Shown here: piece after piece, positions 13,318-22,265 of the stretch
Layout: each line of letters starts with the position of its first letter
Position numbering within the stretch: position 1 is the first letter of the stretch
Assembly: GCA_900314255.1 (NCBI GenBank)
Contig: OMUP01000014.1
Span: 1-33,000, forward strand
Direction of reading: 5' to 3'
DNA from: an uncultured Lachnospiraceae bacterium
GTDB lineage: Bacteria > Bacillota > Clostridia > Lachnospirales > Lachnospiraceae
DNA length: 33,000 bases
Program-made: the position numbers and the translations under genes
The notes under the pieces: model-generated
The model's database searches: none
What the model was told of the DNA's origin: nothing
What the model saw: the letters and a program-made list of their open reading frames with translations, nothing else

Positions 13318-13998
13318 TCACAGAAGAGAAAGTCCCATACAGATGATCCAGACATACATCAGAGTCTTCGGCATCATCAGCGCGCCGATGGCAGGTTTTC
13401 TGCCGACAAGAAGCGTGACCGGAAAATAAAACGCGAAACTCAGCGCAATGGCGATGCACATCCGCCACATACCATACCCGCCGGTGTTCCCGGAGAGAGC
13501 AAACAGAACGATCACAAGAAGGCCCGTGATGGCAAAGGGAATATTGCGGTACAAAGACCAGCGCTGGTTTCCTTCCGGTGCAAACCAGTTGTTCTGCGGA
13601 AAGAAGCAGACAACGATGCGCAGCAGTGCCGTCGCCCAGATGAGAACCGGGATGGCGGCCGGAGCGTTTATCTCAGGAAACAGTTCCTTCCAGATATACA
13701 GCAGCAGAATATAAAATACCGTCATCGTGACCGATGTTACAGCCTTGCCGAGTCCCAGCCGGAAGTCTGTTTTTTCGTTTCTTCCGTGCAGATGCATCTG
13801 CACCCTCGGGATCAGGTGGAAAGCGTCACCGCCTCCGAGGACCCACGCCAGTACTCCGTACAGAATAAAAAGCGGCCTGCCGGCCGCACGGGTAAAAAAG
13901 ATAAAGCCGGCGGCCAGGTCAAACAACAGATATACGATGTCAAAGACACTCTCGCCGATTCTCACGCCTGCTGGCATCGCTTTAGTTTCTTTCTGCAT
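13318..13998 (-). CDS. Uncharacterised multi-pass membrane protein (about 7 helices)
   Basis: A 226-residue protein, counted from the ATG at 13998 because AAGGAGAAGAG lies directly upstream; an earlier in-frame ATG at 14082 lacks a comparable site. About seven hydrophobic segments are visible, including 'SVFDIVYLLFDLAAGFIFF', 'RPLFILYGVLAWVLGGGDAF', 'IPVLIWATALLRIVVCFF' and 'IPFAITGLLVIVLFALSG'. The motif GGGDAFHLIPRV at the end of helix 2, with Asp and His near the membrane, could be functional. I do not recognise the family. It is probably co-transcribed with the downstream HAD hydrolase. Confidence 0.65.
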   Translation of the reverse strand: MQKETKAMPAGVRIGESVFDIVYLLFDLAAGFIFFTRAAGRPLFILYGVLAWVLGGGDAFHLIPRVQMHLHGRNEKTDFRLGLGKAVTSVTMTVFYILLLYIWKELFPEINAPAAIPVLIWATALLRIVVCFFPQNNWFAPEGNQRWSLYRNIPFAITGLLVIVLFALSGNTGGYGMWRMCIAIALSFAFYFPVTLLVGRKPAIGALMMPKTLMYVWIICMGLSLL

Positions 13999-14071
13999 CT
14001 CTTCTCCTTGAAGTTTCATGTACTTTTCAGCACCAGCCCGGAACTCATCAGATGCCCCGGACTTTGAGCCT

Positions 14072-14115
14072 AAATCAGGCACCGTTTTCCGCTTCCGGAA
14101 AACGATGCCTGATTT
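14072..14115. terminator. Terminator downstream of leuS
   Basis: A 20-base stem with one mismatch (14072-14091 with 14096-14115, loop CTTC). It lies 49 bases after the leuS stop codon. The plus-strand side is followed by TTTTT, the minus-strand side by only TTTAGG, so it works best as a barrier in the plus direction but can end leuS transcription too. Confidence 0.75.
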
Positions 14116-14163
14116 TTAATATGTCTTCTGTTCTTCGTCCGGATCGATCACCAGACTGCAGTC

Positions 14164-16551
14164 TCAGCCGACAATGATGTTGACGATCTTGTTCGGGACC
14201 ACAATCACCTTGCGGATTGTCTTTCCTTCTACCTGCTTTGCCACATTGCCAAGCTCGAGAGCCTTCGCCTGAAGAGTCTCCTTGTCGGAATCCTTTGCGG
14301 TTTCGAACTTTCCGCGCATCTTGCCGTTTACCTGTACGGCAATAGTCACGCTGGCCGCCACAGTCTTGGCCGGATCATACGTCGGCCACTTTTCATAGGC
14401 AATCTCGGTCTTTCCGGTCAGAATCGTCCACATCTCTTCCGTGATATGCGGTGCAACCGGGTTCAGAACCTTGACAAATCCCTCCATCATATCGCGGCTT
14501 ACCTTGCCGTTCTTGTTGACGTCATTGACGAAGATCATCATCTGGGAGATCGCCGTGTTGAAGTTCAGTGTCTCGTAATCCTCGGTGACCTTTTTGATCA
14601 TGCAGTTGTAGCTGTAGTCCAGTTCCGGCGTCGGTGCGTCAACTACCATATCGCTCGTGGCCAGACGGTACACGCGGTCGAGCCATTTGCGGGAACCATC
14701 CATACCCTTCGTCGACCACGGCTTGCTGGCATTCAGCGGTCCCATGAACATTTCGTACAGACGCAGCGCATCCGCGCCGTGGCTCTTCACCAGATCATCC
14801 GGGTTCACGACGTTGCCGAGCGATTTGCTCATCTTCACGCCGTTTTCACCCAGGATCATGCCCTGATGATACAGCTTCTGGAACGGCTCGTCATTAAATA
14901 CGACACCGCAGTCGCGCAGAACCTTGTACCAGAAACGGGAGTAGAGCAGATGCAGCACTGCGTGCTCTGCACCGCCGATATACAGGTCAACCGGCATCCA
15001 GTGGTGGATCAGTTCCGGATCGGCCAGCGCCTTGTCGTTGTGCGGATCCAGATACCGCAGATAATACCAGCAGGAACCGGCCCACTGCGGCATGGTGTTG
15101 GTCTCGCGGATTCCGTGCTGACCGTCGATCGTCACGTTCAGCCAGTCCGTCGCCTTGGCGAGCGGTGACTGTCCGTCATCGGCCGGCTCATAGTCCGTGA
15201 CAGCCGGCAGCTCGAGCGGCAGATCGCTCTCGTCCACCGTGCGCATCGTTCCGTCGTCCATGTGAACGATCGGAATCGGCTCGCCCCAGTATCTCTGACG
15301 GGAGAAAATCCAGTCTCTGAGCTTGTACTGAATCTTCTTCTCGCCGCAGTGATGCTCCGTCAGCCAGTCGATCACCTTGTCGATGGCCTCCTGCTTGCCG
15401 AGGCCGTTCAGCCACTCTGAGTTCACATGCACGCCGTCGCCGGTGTAGGCTTCCTTGGAAATATCACCGCCCTCCAGAACCTGAATAATCGGAAGGTCAA
15501 ACTTCTTTGCGAATTCGTAGTCTCTGGTATCGTGCGCCGGAACGGCCATGATGGCGCCGGTTCCGTAGCTTGCCAGAACATAGTCCGAAACCCAGATCGG
15601 GATCTTCTTTCCGTTGATCGGGTTGACAGCATACGCGCCGGTGAACACGCCTGTCTTGTCCTTGTTCAGATCTGTGCGCTCCAGGTCGGACTTCTTCGCC
15701 GCTTCCCTCTGATATGCCTCAACCGCAGCCTTCTGTTCCGGCGTCGTAATCTCATTGACAAATGGGTGCTCCGGCGACATGACGCAGTAAGTGGCGCCGA
15801 ACAGCGTGTCGCAGCGGGTCGTGAACACGGTGAAATCCTTGTCCGTCCCGTCGATGTGGAACACAACGTCCGCGCCGATCGACTTGCCGATCCAGTTGCG
15901 CTGCATTTCCTTTGTGGATTCCGGCCAGTCAACCTCATCCAGTTCGTCAAGCAGCTGCTCTGCATAAGCGGTAATCTTTAACACCCACTGGCGCATGTTG
16001 CGGCGGACAACCACGTGACCGTGCTCGCTCTTGCCGTTGATGACTTCCTCATTGGCCAGGACGGCTTTTTCCTCCGGGCACCAGTTGACCGGCATCTCGG
16101 CCACATATGCAAGGCCTTTGTTGTAGAGCTGCAGGAAGATCCACTGGGTCCACTTGTAGTAATCCGGATCGCAGGTACGCACTTCGCGGTCCCAGTCATA
16201 GGAAAATCCCAGACCTTTGAGCTGCGTGCGGAAGTGATCGATGTTGGCATACGTGAACTCGCCCGGGTGATGGCCTGTCTTGAGCGCATACTGCTCGGCC
16301 GGAAGGCCGAAGGCATCAAAGCCCATCGGGTGCAGGACATTGTAGCCCTGCATGCGCTTCATTCTGGCCATGATATCCGTCGCCGTGTAGCTCTCCGGAT
16401 GTCCTACATGAAGGCCCTGTCCGGACGGATACGGAAACATATCCAGCACATAATACTTCGGCTTTGAGAAGTCATAGGCGTCTGTCGCAAACGTCTTGTT
16501 CTCCTCCCAGTACTTCTGCCACTTCGCTTCAATCTTCTGATGATCGTACAT
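14164..16551 (-). CDS. leuS: Leucyl-tRNA synthetase
   Basis: A 795-residue class I aminoacyl-tRNA synthetase that charges tRNA-Leu. The start at 16551 is chosen because [17 protein letters not shown] matches the family N-terminus and GGAGG/AGAGG sites precede it; the longer frame adds an unrelated leader. The HIGH motif is [16 protein letters not shown] (residues 39-54) and the KMSKS motif is [16 protein letters not shown]. The CP1 editing domain is present, with '[20 protein letters not shown]' and '[20 protein letters not shown]' carrying the conserved editing residues. The C-terminal domain ends [15 protein letters not shown]. Length is slightly short of Escherichia coli LeuRS but normal for Firmicutes. 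No T-box leader is evident. Confidence 0.98.
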   Translation of the reverse strand: MYDHQKIEAKWQKYWEENKTFATDAYDFSKPKYYVLDMFPYPSGQGLHVGHPESYTATDIMARMKRMQGYNVLHPMGFDAFGLPAEQYALKTGHHPGEFTYANIDHFRTQLKGLGFSYDWDREVRTCDPDYYKWTQWIFLQLYNKGLAYVAEMPVNWCPEEKAVLANEEVINGKSEHGHVVVRRNMRQWVLKITAYAEQLLDELDEVDWPESTKEMQRNWIGKSIGADVVFHIDGTDKDFTVFTTRCDTLFGATYCVMSPEHPFVNEITTPEQKAAVEAYQREAAKKSDLERTDLNKDKTGVFTGAYAVNPINGKKIPIWVSDYVLASYGTGAIMAVPAHDTRDYEFAKKFDLPIIQVLEGGDISKEAYTGDGVHVNSEWLNGLGKQEAIDKVIDWLTEHHCGEKKIQYKLRDWIFSRQRYWGEPIPIVHMDDGTMRTVDESDLPLELPAVTDYEPADDGQSPLAKATDWLNVTIDGQHGIRETNTMPQWAGSCWYYLRYLDPHNDKALADPELIHHWMPVDLYIGGAEHAVLHLLYSRFWYKVLRDCGVVFNDEPFQKLYHQGMILGENGVKMSKSLGNVVNPDDLVKSHGADALRLYEMFMGPLNASKPWSTKGMDGSRKWLDRVYRLATSDMVVDAPTPELDYSYNCMIKKVTEDYETLNFNTAISQMMIFVNDVNKNGKVSRDMMEGFVKVLNPVAPHITEEMWTILTGKTEIAYEKWPTYDPAKTVAASVTIAVQVNGKMRGKFETAKDSDKETLQAKALELGNVAKQVEGKTIRKVIVVPNKIVNIIVG

Positions 16552-16625
16552 ACCTCTTATCCTCCCGGACGCCTGACTTTCAAAGCGTCCCTTCAACCGG
16601 ATACCTTTTGTAAACAGTACATTTT

Positions 16626-16654
16626 ATTTTAGCAGAGACGGCCACCTGATGCAA
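16626..16654 (-). promoter_or_regulatory. Sigma-A promoter of leuS
   Basis: On the minus strand TTGCAT (16654-16649) and TAAAAT (16631-16626) are separated by exactly 17 bases, about 75 bases upstream of the leuS start. The leader is too short for a full T-box, and no AGGGTGG-type antiterminator sequence is present. Confidence 0.65.
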
Positions 16655-16690
16655 TCATACTTGAGCATAGGATTGCCCGCCGATTCGCGG

Positions 16691-16696
16691 TATAAT
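16691..16696 (+). promoter_or_regulatory. -10 element upstream of the HPr-dehydrogenase gene
   Basis: A consensus TATAAT lies 77 bases before the start codon. There is no good -35 at normal spacing (TTGAGC at 16661 is too far, TTGCCC at 16673 too near), so an activator may be required. It is back to back with the leuS promoter. Confidence 0.45.
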
Positions 16697-16772
16697 TCCA
16701 TTAACGATAACTGTATGGTTCATTCCCGCATTGAGATTTAACCAACACCTTTTTTAAGGAGGATATTCCACG

Positions 16773-18071
16773 ATGAGATCTTTTGACTATACCGTTCAGA
16801 ATGCCCTCGGCATTCACGCAAGACCCGCGGCCATTCTCGCACAGGCCTGCACAAACTTTAAGTCTGCTGTGACCATCGAGAACAGCAGCGGGACAGCTGC
16901 CGGTAACAATGTCCTGCAGATTCTTGCTCTGCATGCCGCGAAGGGATCCATTTTACATTTCACGATCGAAGGAGAGGATGAAGAGGCCTGCGAGGCCGCT
17001 GTCCGGGAAGCTTTAAAAGAAGCTGTCCCGAAGGACAAGCCTGTCCGCATGCTGAAAGTCGCCTTTTACGGCACAAAAGACTACGACCGGATTTTCTTTA
17101 ATGAACTCTCCAAAGACAAGGGCGAAGGAACCTACAATGTCGGCATCACGTATTTCAACTCCCGCCTGACGGAAGAATCCGTGCATCTGGCTGACGGTTT
17201 TGACGCCGTGTGCATTTTCGTCAACGATGAGGCGCCCCGCCCGGTTGTCCAGAAGCTCGCCGCAGAGGGCGTCCGGCTGATCCTGCTGCGCTGCGCCGGT
17301 TTCAACAATGTCGACCTGGACGCCTGCCGTGAATTCGGCATTGTGGTCCTTCGTGTCCCGGCCTATTCTCCGTACGCAGTCGCAGAGCACGCCATGGCGA
17401 TCCTTCAGACAGCGAACCGCCGGATCATGAAGGCTTACAACCGCGTCCGCGATAACGATTTTGCTCTGAACGGTCTGCTTGGCGTGGACCTGCACAATAA
17501 AGTCGCCGGCATCATGGGCACCGGCCGGATCGGACAGATCATGGCCACAATCTGCAAAGGCTACGGCATGACAGTTATCGGCTGGGACGCGTATCCGAAT
17601 CAGAAACTGGTGGACGAAGGCCTCCTGACCTACGTGACCAAGGAAGAACTCTACGAGAAAGCGGATCTGATTTCCCTGCATGCTCCCCTTGTCATGGGTG
17701 AAAACGGTACATACCACCTGATCAACGACGCGGCCATCGCACGCATGAAGAGCGGCGTGATGCTGGTCAACACCGGGCGGGGCGGCCTGATCGATACCGA
17801 CGCCCTGATCCGCGGACTGCGCGCCGGCAAATTCCACGCGGTGGCGCTGGACGTCTATGAAGGCGAGGACGCCAACGTCTATACCGACCATTCCGAAGAT
17901 ATGATGCAGCACTCGATCGCAGCGCGGCTCCTTTCCTTCCCGAACCTTGTCCTCACAAGCCATCAGGCCTTCTTCACCCGCGAGGCTCTGCAGGCGATCG
18001 CTGCAACCACCATGGAAAATGCCCGCAACTTCAACGAAGGCCTGCCGTACGGCGCGGCAGAGGTAAAATGA
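16773..18071 (+). CDS. HPr domain fused to a D-lactate-type 2-hydroxyacid dehydrogenase
   Basis: A 432-residue two-domain protein. Residues 1-85 are a complete PTS HPr phosphocarrier domain: 'NALGIHARPAAILAQACTNF' carries His15 and Arg17 of the active site, and 'HAAKGSILHFTIEGEDEEAC' is the normal second half. A gapless alignment to Bacillus HPr places Asn46 where the HprK-phosphorylated Ser46 should be. Residues about 92-428 are a full D-LDH (LdhA-type) domain: 'LLRCAGFNNVDL', NAD motif GTGRIG (249-254), and the catalytic triad Arg336 (VNTGRGG), Glu363 (DVYEGE) and His397 (LTSHQAFFT). It should reduce pyruvate or a related 2-oxoacid with NADH. The same frame runs through both domains, and AAGGAGG precedes the ATG. 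The fusion suggests that PTS phosphorylation at His15 tunes the dehydrogenase; this is inference. Confidence 0.95.
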   Translation: MRSFDYTVQNALGIHARPAAILAQACTNFKSAVTIENSSGTAAGNNVLQILALHAAKGSILHFTIEGEDEEACEAAVREALKEAVPKDKPVRMLKVAFYGTKDYDRIFFNELSKDKGEGTYNVGITYFNSRLTEESVHLADGFDAVCIFVNDEAPRPVVQKLAAEGVRLILLRCAGFNNVDLDACREFGIVVLRVPAYSPYAVAEHAMAILQTANRRIMKAYNRVRDNDFALNGLLGVDLHNKVAGIMGTGRIGQIMATICKGYGMTVIGWDAYPNQKLVDEGLLTYVTKEELYEKADLISLHAPLVMGENGTYHLINDAAIARMKSGVMLVNTGRGGLIDTDALIRGLRAGKFHAVALDVYEGEDANVYTDHSEDMMQHSIAARLLSFPNLVLTSHQAFFTREALQAIAATTMENARNFNEGLPYGAAEVK

Positions 18072-18133
18072 GCCGGCTGTACCTGTCAGGCAGTTCATGC
18101 ATTTCAGGTATGAACAATCTGTAAAACTGATAT

Positions 18134-18162
18134 TTTACTTATCATCTTTCCTGCGGTATTCT
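18134..18162 (+). promoter_or_regulatory. Candidate promoter between the two dehydrogenase genes
   Basis: TTTACT (18134-18139) and TATTCT (18157-18162) with 17-base spacing lie about 40 bases before the next gene's start. This could give the second dehydrogenase and the LysR gene independent expression. The 132-base gap holds no terminator that I can see. Confidence 0.5.
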
Positions 18163-18203
18163 TGCTGACGTAAGAAACTCAGAACAAGGAGCTGCAGGAA
18201 AGT

Positions 18204-19109
18204 ATGAGAAAGAAAGTCTATCTGAGTGAATATATAGCGAAGTCAGCCAGAGCCCGGCTTGAAAAGCAGTTTGATATCGTCGACAATTTTGACCACCCGG
18301 AAGATCTGGATGCGATCATCGTCCGCCGCACACACGTGACACGCGACATCATCCGCCGCGCAAAGAAGCTGAAAGTAATTTCGATGCACGGAGTCGGACT
18401 CGACACGATTGATGTCAAGGCAGCGCAGGATTACGGCGTACCCGTCGTGAACTGCCCGGGTGAGAACGCTGAGTCGGTTGCGGAGCTGGCCGTCGCATTC
18501 ATGATGACCGCCGGCCGGAAAATCAAGTATGTGGAAAAAGGCCTGGAAGAAGGACGTTTTCAGCATTTCGGAGGCAGCGACACCATCGGTGAGGAAGTCA
18601 TGGGCAAGAAGCTCGGCCTCATCGGCTGCGGCCACATTGCGAACCGCGTCGCCTCCATCATGAAGACCGCTTTCAATCAAAAAGTGTACTGTTACAACCC
18701 GCACAGAAGCCGCGAAGAACTCGCATCGATGGGGTACGAAAAATGTGACACGCTGGAGCAGATGTTCCAGATCTGTGATTACGTCAGCGTGCATGTTCCC
18801 CTGACCAGTGATACAAAAGGCATGATCGGCGAAAAAGTTTTTGAACATGCCAATCCGAACCTGATTCTGGTGAACACGGCAAGAGGCGGAATCGTGGATG
18901 AGACCGCATTGTACGAGGCGCTCCGGTCCAGAAAGATCTACGGCGCCTGCTCAGACGTTTTTGAAGATGAGGTGCCGTCGCCGGACAATCCGCTTCTGTC
19001 TCTGCCGAACTTTATCGGCACACTGCATGTCGGCGGAAGCACACAGGAAGCACTGGAGCGGGTGAGCAACAAAGCTGTCGACCACGTCATCGAAGCGCTG
19101 GCCTCGTAA
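18204..19109 (+). CDS. D-isomer-specific 2-hydroxyacid dehydrogenase (SerA-like, catalytic core only)
   Basis: A 301-residue NAD-dependent 2-hydroxyacid dehydrogenase. It has the substrate loop 'MHGVGLDTIDVKAAQDYGVP', NAD motif LGLIGCGHIANR (137-148), and catalytic Arg227 (VNTARGGIVDE), Glu256 (DVFEDE) and His275 (LHVGGSTQEA). The closing GGST is the SerA/glycerate-dehydrogenase pattern, but the C-terminal ACT domain of full 3-phosphoglycerate dehydrogenase is absent. The substrate may be glyoxylate, hydroxypyruvate or another 2-oxoacid. It lies 132 bases after the HPr-fused dehydrogenase and 12 bases before the LysR gene, so the three probably form one functional unit. No serC or serB is nearby, which argues against serine synthesis. 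Confidence 0.9.
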   Translation: MRKKVYLSEYIAKSARARLEKQFDIVDNFDHPEDLDAIIVRRTHVTRDIIRRAKKLKVISMHGVGLDTIDVKAAQDYGVPVVNCPGENAESVAELAVAFMMTAGRKIKYVEKGLEEGRFQHFGGSDTIGEEVMGKKLGLIGCGHIANRVASIMKTAFNQKVYCYNPHRSREELASMGYEKCDTLEQMFQICDYVSVHVPLTSDTKGMIGEKVFEHANPNLILVNTARGGIVDETALYEALRSRKIYGACSDVFEDEVPSPDNPLLSLPNFIGTLHVGGSTQEALERVSNKAVDHVIEALAS

Positions 19110-19121
19110 ACAAAGAGAATC

Positions 19122-19709
19122 ATGGACACACGAACACTGGAGTATTTCCTGAAAATCGCCGAATATCAGAGTATCACGAAAGCCGCAGCTGATCTGCACA
19201 TTGCCCAGCCGTATCTGACGCGGCAGCTGCAGTCTCTGGAAGCGGAAGTCGGCGTTCCTCTCTTCATCCGCGAAAAGAAACGGCTTCACATCACGGAAGA
19301 GGGGCGCCTCTTTCAGGAAGAGACAAGACAGATCCTCGATCTGCTTGACAAGACGATCGGCCAGATGCGCTCCATCCACAGCGGCATCGGCGGAAAGCTC
19401 TTCATCGGTGCCATTGAAACCGCCGGCACGCAGTTTCTCCCGGACTGGATCGAAGGGTTCCGGAAGCTGTATCCTGCTGTCACATATAGTCTGTGGGCAG
19501 CAAACTCAGAGGATGTCATTGCCCGTCTGGCCAAAGGCCTCCTGGATATTGCGCTGATCCGCGAGCCGTATGACGAAGACCAGTTTGAGGGAATCCGTAT
19601 CACGGAAGAAAACTGGATTGCCATTGTGCCAGCAGCTTCAGGATTGTGTCCTGCATCTGCTTTGGTGTATACGACTTTGGGAAATATTTCCGCAGATCGC
19701 TCGTATTAA
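19122..19709 (+). pseudogene. LysR-family regulator truncated in its effector domain
   Basis: A typical LysR N-terminus: winged HTH 'LEYFLKIAEYQSITKAAADL' and 'HIAQPYLTRQLQSLEAEVGV', then 'PLFIREKKRLHITEEGRLF', the linker helix and the first half of the substrate-binding domain up to ENWIAIVP (about residue 171). The last 24 residues (ASGLCPASALVYTTLG...) are not LysR-like; they are antisense to a different gene scrap (19625-19773). LysR proteins are about 290-300 residues, so roughly 120 are missing. It might still bind DNA but lacks a complete effector pocket. It sits 12 bases after the SerA-like gene and was probably the regulator of the dehydrogenase pair. Confidence 0.82.
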
Positions 19710-19773
19710 ATATTACCCGGTCCATCGGGCCAGAACGATCCGATGTGCGGGAGCTTTCTTTGTATTTCCTGTC
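19625..19773 (-). pseudogene. Stranded gene scrap resembling the C-terminal region of a ParB-like protein
   Basis: On the minus strand, in the same frame as and directly after the GH78 stop codon, the sequence reads MDRVIFNTSDLRKYFPKSYT followed by PKQMQDTILKLLAQW. This is coherent protein sequence unrelated to LysR or GH78. I associate the 'YFPKSYTPxQM...IIKLLE' pattern with ParB/partition-type proteins of conjugative elements, from memory and without a search. Its left edge is the point where the LysR gene on the other strand stops being LysR-like (about 19625-19632). It is therefore a junction fragment of a rearrangement or a lost integrative element. Confidence 0.4.
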
Positions 19774-22245
19774 TTACTGTTTCACAACTTCCATCCCGTC
19801 CGGCAAAGTGTACTGCAGATCGCAGCTTCCTTCCGGCGTTTTCGTCCATTTCACATGGACGGTTCCTCGCGGCGTGATCACGCTGCCTGAGGCAGATGTG
19901 AGTTTTCCCATCTGCGGGGCAAGGCGTACTTTCGCAAAGCCCGGTGCACCAGGGCGGACTCCGAGAATCACCGCAGGCAGCTCGAAACACATCAACGACG
20001 CCCAGCCGTGACAGTCGGAGCGCCTGTCGGTGTCATTTTCCACACAGGTCGTCATCTTGTCGCGCAGCATCTGCCGCCAGAACTCCCAGAGTTCATCGGT
20101 CTTTTCGTACCAGCCGCACCTTTCCAGCGCGCGGAACAGGTAGAACATGAAAGCCACCGACGCCTGCGGCAGTTCCGGATCCCCCACCGTCGTCTGCAGC
20201 ATGGATTTACCCTCAGCCGGACTGACAACGCCGGTCAGGATGGCAAAGACTTGACTGTGCACCGAGTATTCGTCAACCCCCGGGCCGTCCTGAACGAGCT
20301 TCTGCCCATGATATGTGCCGATACAATTCTTCCGGATAGCTGCTTTCAGCGCCTCCGCCCGGTTCCGGTATTCGTACCCCAGCCCCGTGCGCTGAACAAA
20401 ATCGGCGAGGTCTGCAGCTTTCTGAAGGTCATAGAGATACAGCAGACTCTCCATGGTGATCGCGCCGTCCCCCTTCGCGTACGCACCCGGCACACCGGAA
20501 TCCCACTTACGGGCCCAGTCGATGAAAGACCAGTACGGATGGCGCATGATGGGACCGCCGATTTTACCGACCATGCCGGAAGAAAGAAGATGACTGTCAA
20601 AGAACGCCAGCACCCGGTCAATCGCCGGCAGATGCTGCTTCACCAGCTGCTGATCTCCGAAGTACATCATATGGTCGTATACCATCAGCACATAGTAAAT
20701 CGAAAAACCGGGGATCACGTTGCTCTTGACGACCGGCGCGTCCGCATTGATCAGGCCGTCCGGACGCTGGGAAAGACGAAAAGCTTCCATCGCCTGCCTT
20801 GCCAGCCTGTCATCAGCCGAAACCGCATAAGTATACAGGATCTCACTGCGCGAGTCCATCGCGTACTGCAGCTGTTCATAGAACGGGCAGTCCACATAAG
20901 TCTCGTGCATGCAGCGCTCAAGCGTGCGCACGCTGATATCCCAGATTCCCGAAAAGGCCGGATCAGAAGCTTTTGCTTCTGTCTTTACTTCCAGCGGATA
21001 GCCTGTCGTGCGGTATGTGAAACGGGAAATTGTAAGAGGTTCTTCGCCTGTCGTCACGCGCAGCTGAACATAGCGGAACGTCCGGAACCAGTACGGTTCA
21101 TAACACTCCGGGGCTTCCGGTGTACCGTACCCGGCCGCCGTGTATGTCGAGCGATGGCCGAACAGTTTTCCGCCGGCAAAGTCTGTCCGGTCGCCTTTTG
21201 TGGGCTTTGGCACGGCTCCCATGAGTCCTGCTTTCGGATCTGGTTTTCCCGGGTACGCATAGCACTCTGAACACAGTGTCACGATCTGTGCTCCCTTACC
21301 GCCCTCGAAGGCATACTCCAGATAGCCGCACTCCTCTGCCCCGGCAGATATTTCTACGATCTGCTCAGTCCCGGCGGGAATTATGACACTTCCTTCACCC
21401 CGCAGCATTCTGTCCCAGGCCTGCTGCGTCCGTGGCTCCTGCAGAAGCGGGATCGTTCCCACCTCTTTTTCGGCCGCTGCCCTGGCAGCGGTTTCCGGCA
21501 TGCCGGCACCCAGCGCTTTTGCGTAAAGCGCCTGATCCAGTTCTTTCTTGATTCGGGACGGATCCCTGAGACAGACCACATCTTCAAAGTGCTTTTCTTC
21601 ATGCCGCATCGGTGGGATCGTCCGGGCTGTGAGTCTTCCCGGGGCGTCTGCCAGAGGAATATCAAAGAAGATCCGCGGCTTCGCGCTGCTCCAGTCCGAG
21701 TCATCAAAGGATGGCAGCTTCCAGCCCGCGAACAAATCCGTCGCGCTGACTCTCTCCTGCGCGTGAATCGGCGCGGGACGTTCGTCTTCGCCGACGATGT
21801 TGATTTCACGGTTGATCCGGCACTTCCACCCGGATTTTCCGGAAAGGGAAGCACCGCCCGTCAGATCCTCGACAAAAAGATTCGGTATTTCCGTGCGCAG
21901 CAGGGAATCATTACTCTTCGCATTTGCGCTGGAGAAGCTCGGCGCGGGATAACGAAGCACTTCCACGGCCACAGCGTTTCTGCCGGCGTGCAGGAAAGGC
22001 GCCAGCTCCGCTTCATCCACAAACCACTCTTTCAGACTCAGCGCCTTCTGCGGGCCCTCCTGCACGAAGGTTCCGTTCACATAGAGCTTGTAGCGGGAAT
22101 CCGCCGAGATGCGGATACGCTTGTTTTCCGGCTTTTCTGTCAGTTCGATTTCCTTGCGGAAATATACGATCCGGGCGTCCGCATCGTCCTGCGGCGTCCA
22201 CTCCGGAATCCAGATCCAGTTGGTCATCAGCATGGACACATCCAT
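19774..22245 (-). CDS. GH78 alpha-L-rhamnosidase-family enzyme
   Basis: An 823-residue protein with the GH78 plan: N-terminal beta-sandwich modules ('NWIWIPEWTPQDDADARIVY', 'RISADSRYKLYVNGTFVQEG'), a middle sandwich, an (alpha/alpha)6 barrel from about residue 420, and a C-terminal sandwich ending PRGTVHVKWTKTPEGSC. The barrel begins with HETYVDCPFYEQLQYAMDSR, the characteristic acidic loop of rhamnosidases; the usual GD is MD here. Further acidic active-site candidates are near VPGAYAKGDGAITME. No signal peptide, so it should release rhamnose from imported oligosaccharides or glycosides. It is the last gene of the operon, 20 bases after the GH43 gene. AAGGAG precedes the ATG at 9-base spacing. 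Confidence 0.85.
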   Translation of the reverse strand: MDVSMLMTNWIWIPEWTPQDDADARIVYFRKEIELTEKPENKRIRISADSRYKLYVNGTFVQEGPQKALSLKEWFVDEAELAPFLHAGRNAVAVEVLRYPAPSFSSANAKSNDSLLRTEIPNLFVEDLTGGASLSGKSGWKCRINREINIVGEDERPAPIHAQERVSATDLFAGWKLPSFDDSDWSSAKPRIFFDIPLADAPGRLTARTIPPMRHEEKHFEDVVCLRDPSRIKKELDQALYAKALGAGMPETAARAAAEKEVGTIPLLQEPRTQQAWDRMLRGEGSVIIPAGTEQIVEISAGAEECGYLEYAFEGGKGAQIVTLCSECYAYPGKPDPKAGLMGAVPKPTKGDRTDFAGGKLFGHRSTYTAAGYGTPEAPECYEPYWFRTFRYVQLRVTTGEEPLTISRFTYRTTGYPLEVKTEAKASDPAFSGIWDISVRTLERCMHETYVDCPFYEQLQYAMDSRSEILYTYAVSADDRLARQAMEAFRLSQRPDGLINADAPVVKSNVIPGFSIYYVLMVYDHMMYFGDQQLVKQHLPAIDRVLAFFDSHLLSSGMVGKIGGPIMRHPYWSFIDWARKWDSGVPGAYAKGDGAITMESLLYLYDLQKAADLADFVQRTGLGYEYRNRAEALKAAIRKNCIGTYHGQKLVQDGPGVDEYSVHSQVFAILTGVVSPAEGKSMLQTTVGDPELPQASVAFMFYLFRALERCGWYEKTDELWEFWRQMLRDKMTTCVENDTDRRSDCHGWASLMCFELPAVILGVRPGAPGFAKVRLAPQMGKLTSASGSVITPRGTVHVKWTKTPEGSCDLQYTLPDGMEVVKQ

Positions 22246-22265
22246 GAGTCATTTCTCCTTTTCGT

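Noticed and set aside
13304..13468. Longer 5' extension of the HAD gene (255 residues)
   Set aside because: The extension overlaps the upstream membrane-protein gene, and the family N-terminus begins at MIKNIVFDIGNV.
14446..15168. Plus-strand open frame of 240 codons
   Set aside because: Antisense to leuS, a certain gene.
16552..16720. Possible T-box riboswitch upstream of leuS
   Set aside because: The leader after the promoter is only about 75 bases and no conserved T-box (AGGGTGG-like) sequence or specifier stem is visible.
9571..19709. Idea that the LysR C-terminal fragment and the LysR N-terminal fragment are two halves of one gene
   Set aside because: The two look like different LysR subfamilies, and the break points do not match: the N-terminal piece ends at ENWIAIVP while the C-terminal piece starts much further along, leaving a gap.
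20008..21270. A 420-codon open frame on the plus strand
   Set aside because: Antisense to the GH78 gene, with no recognisable domain and no ribosome site that I can defend.
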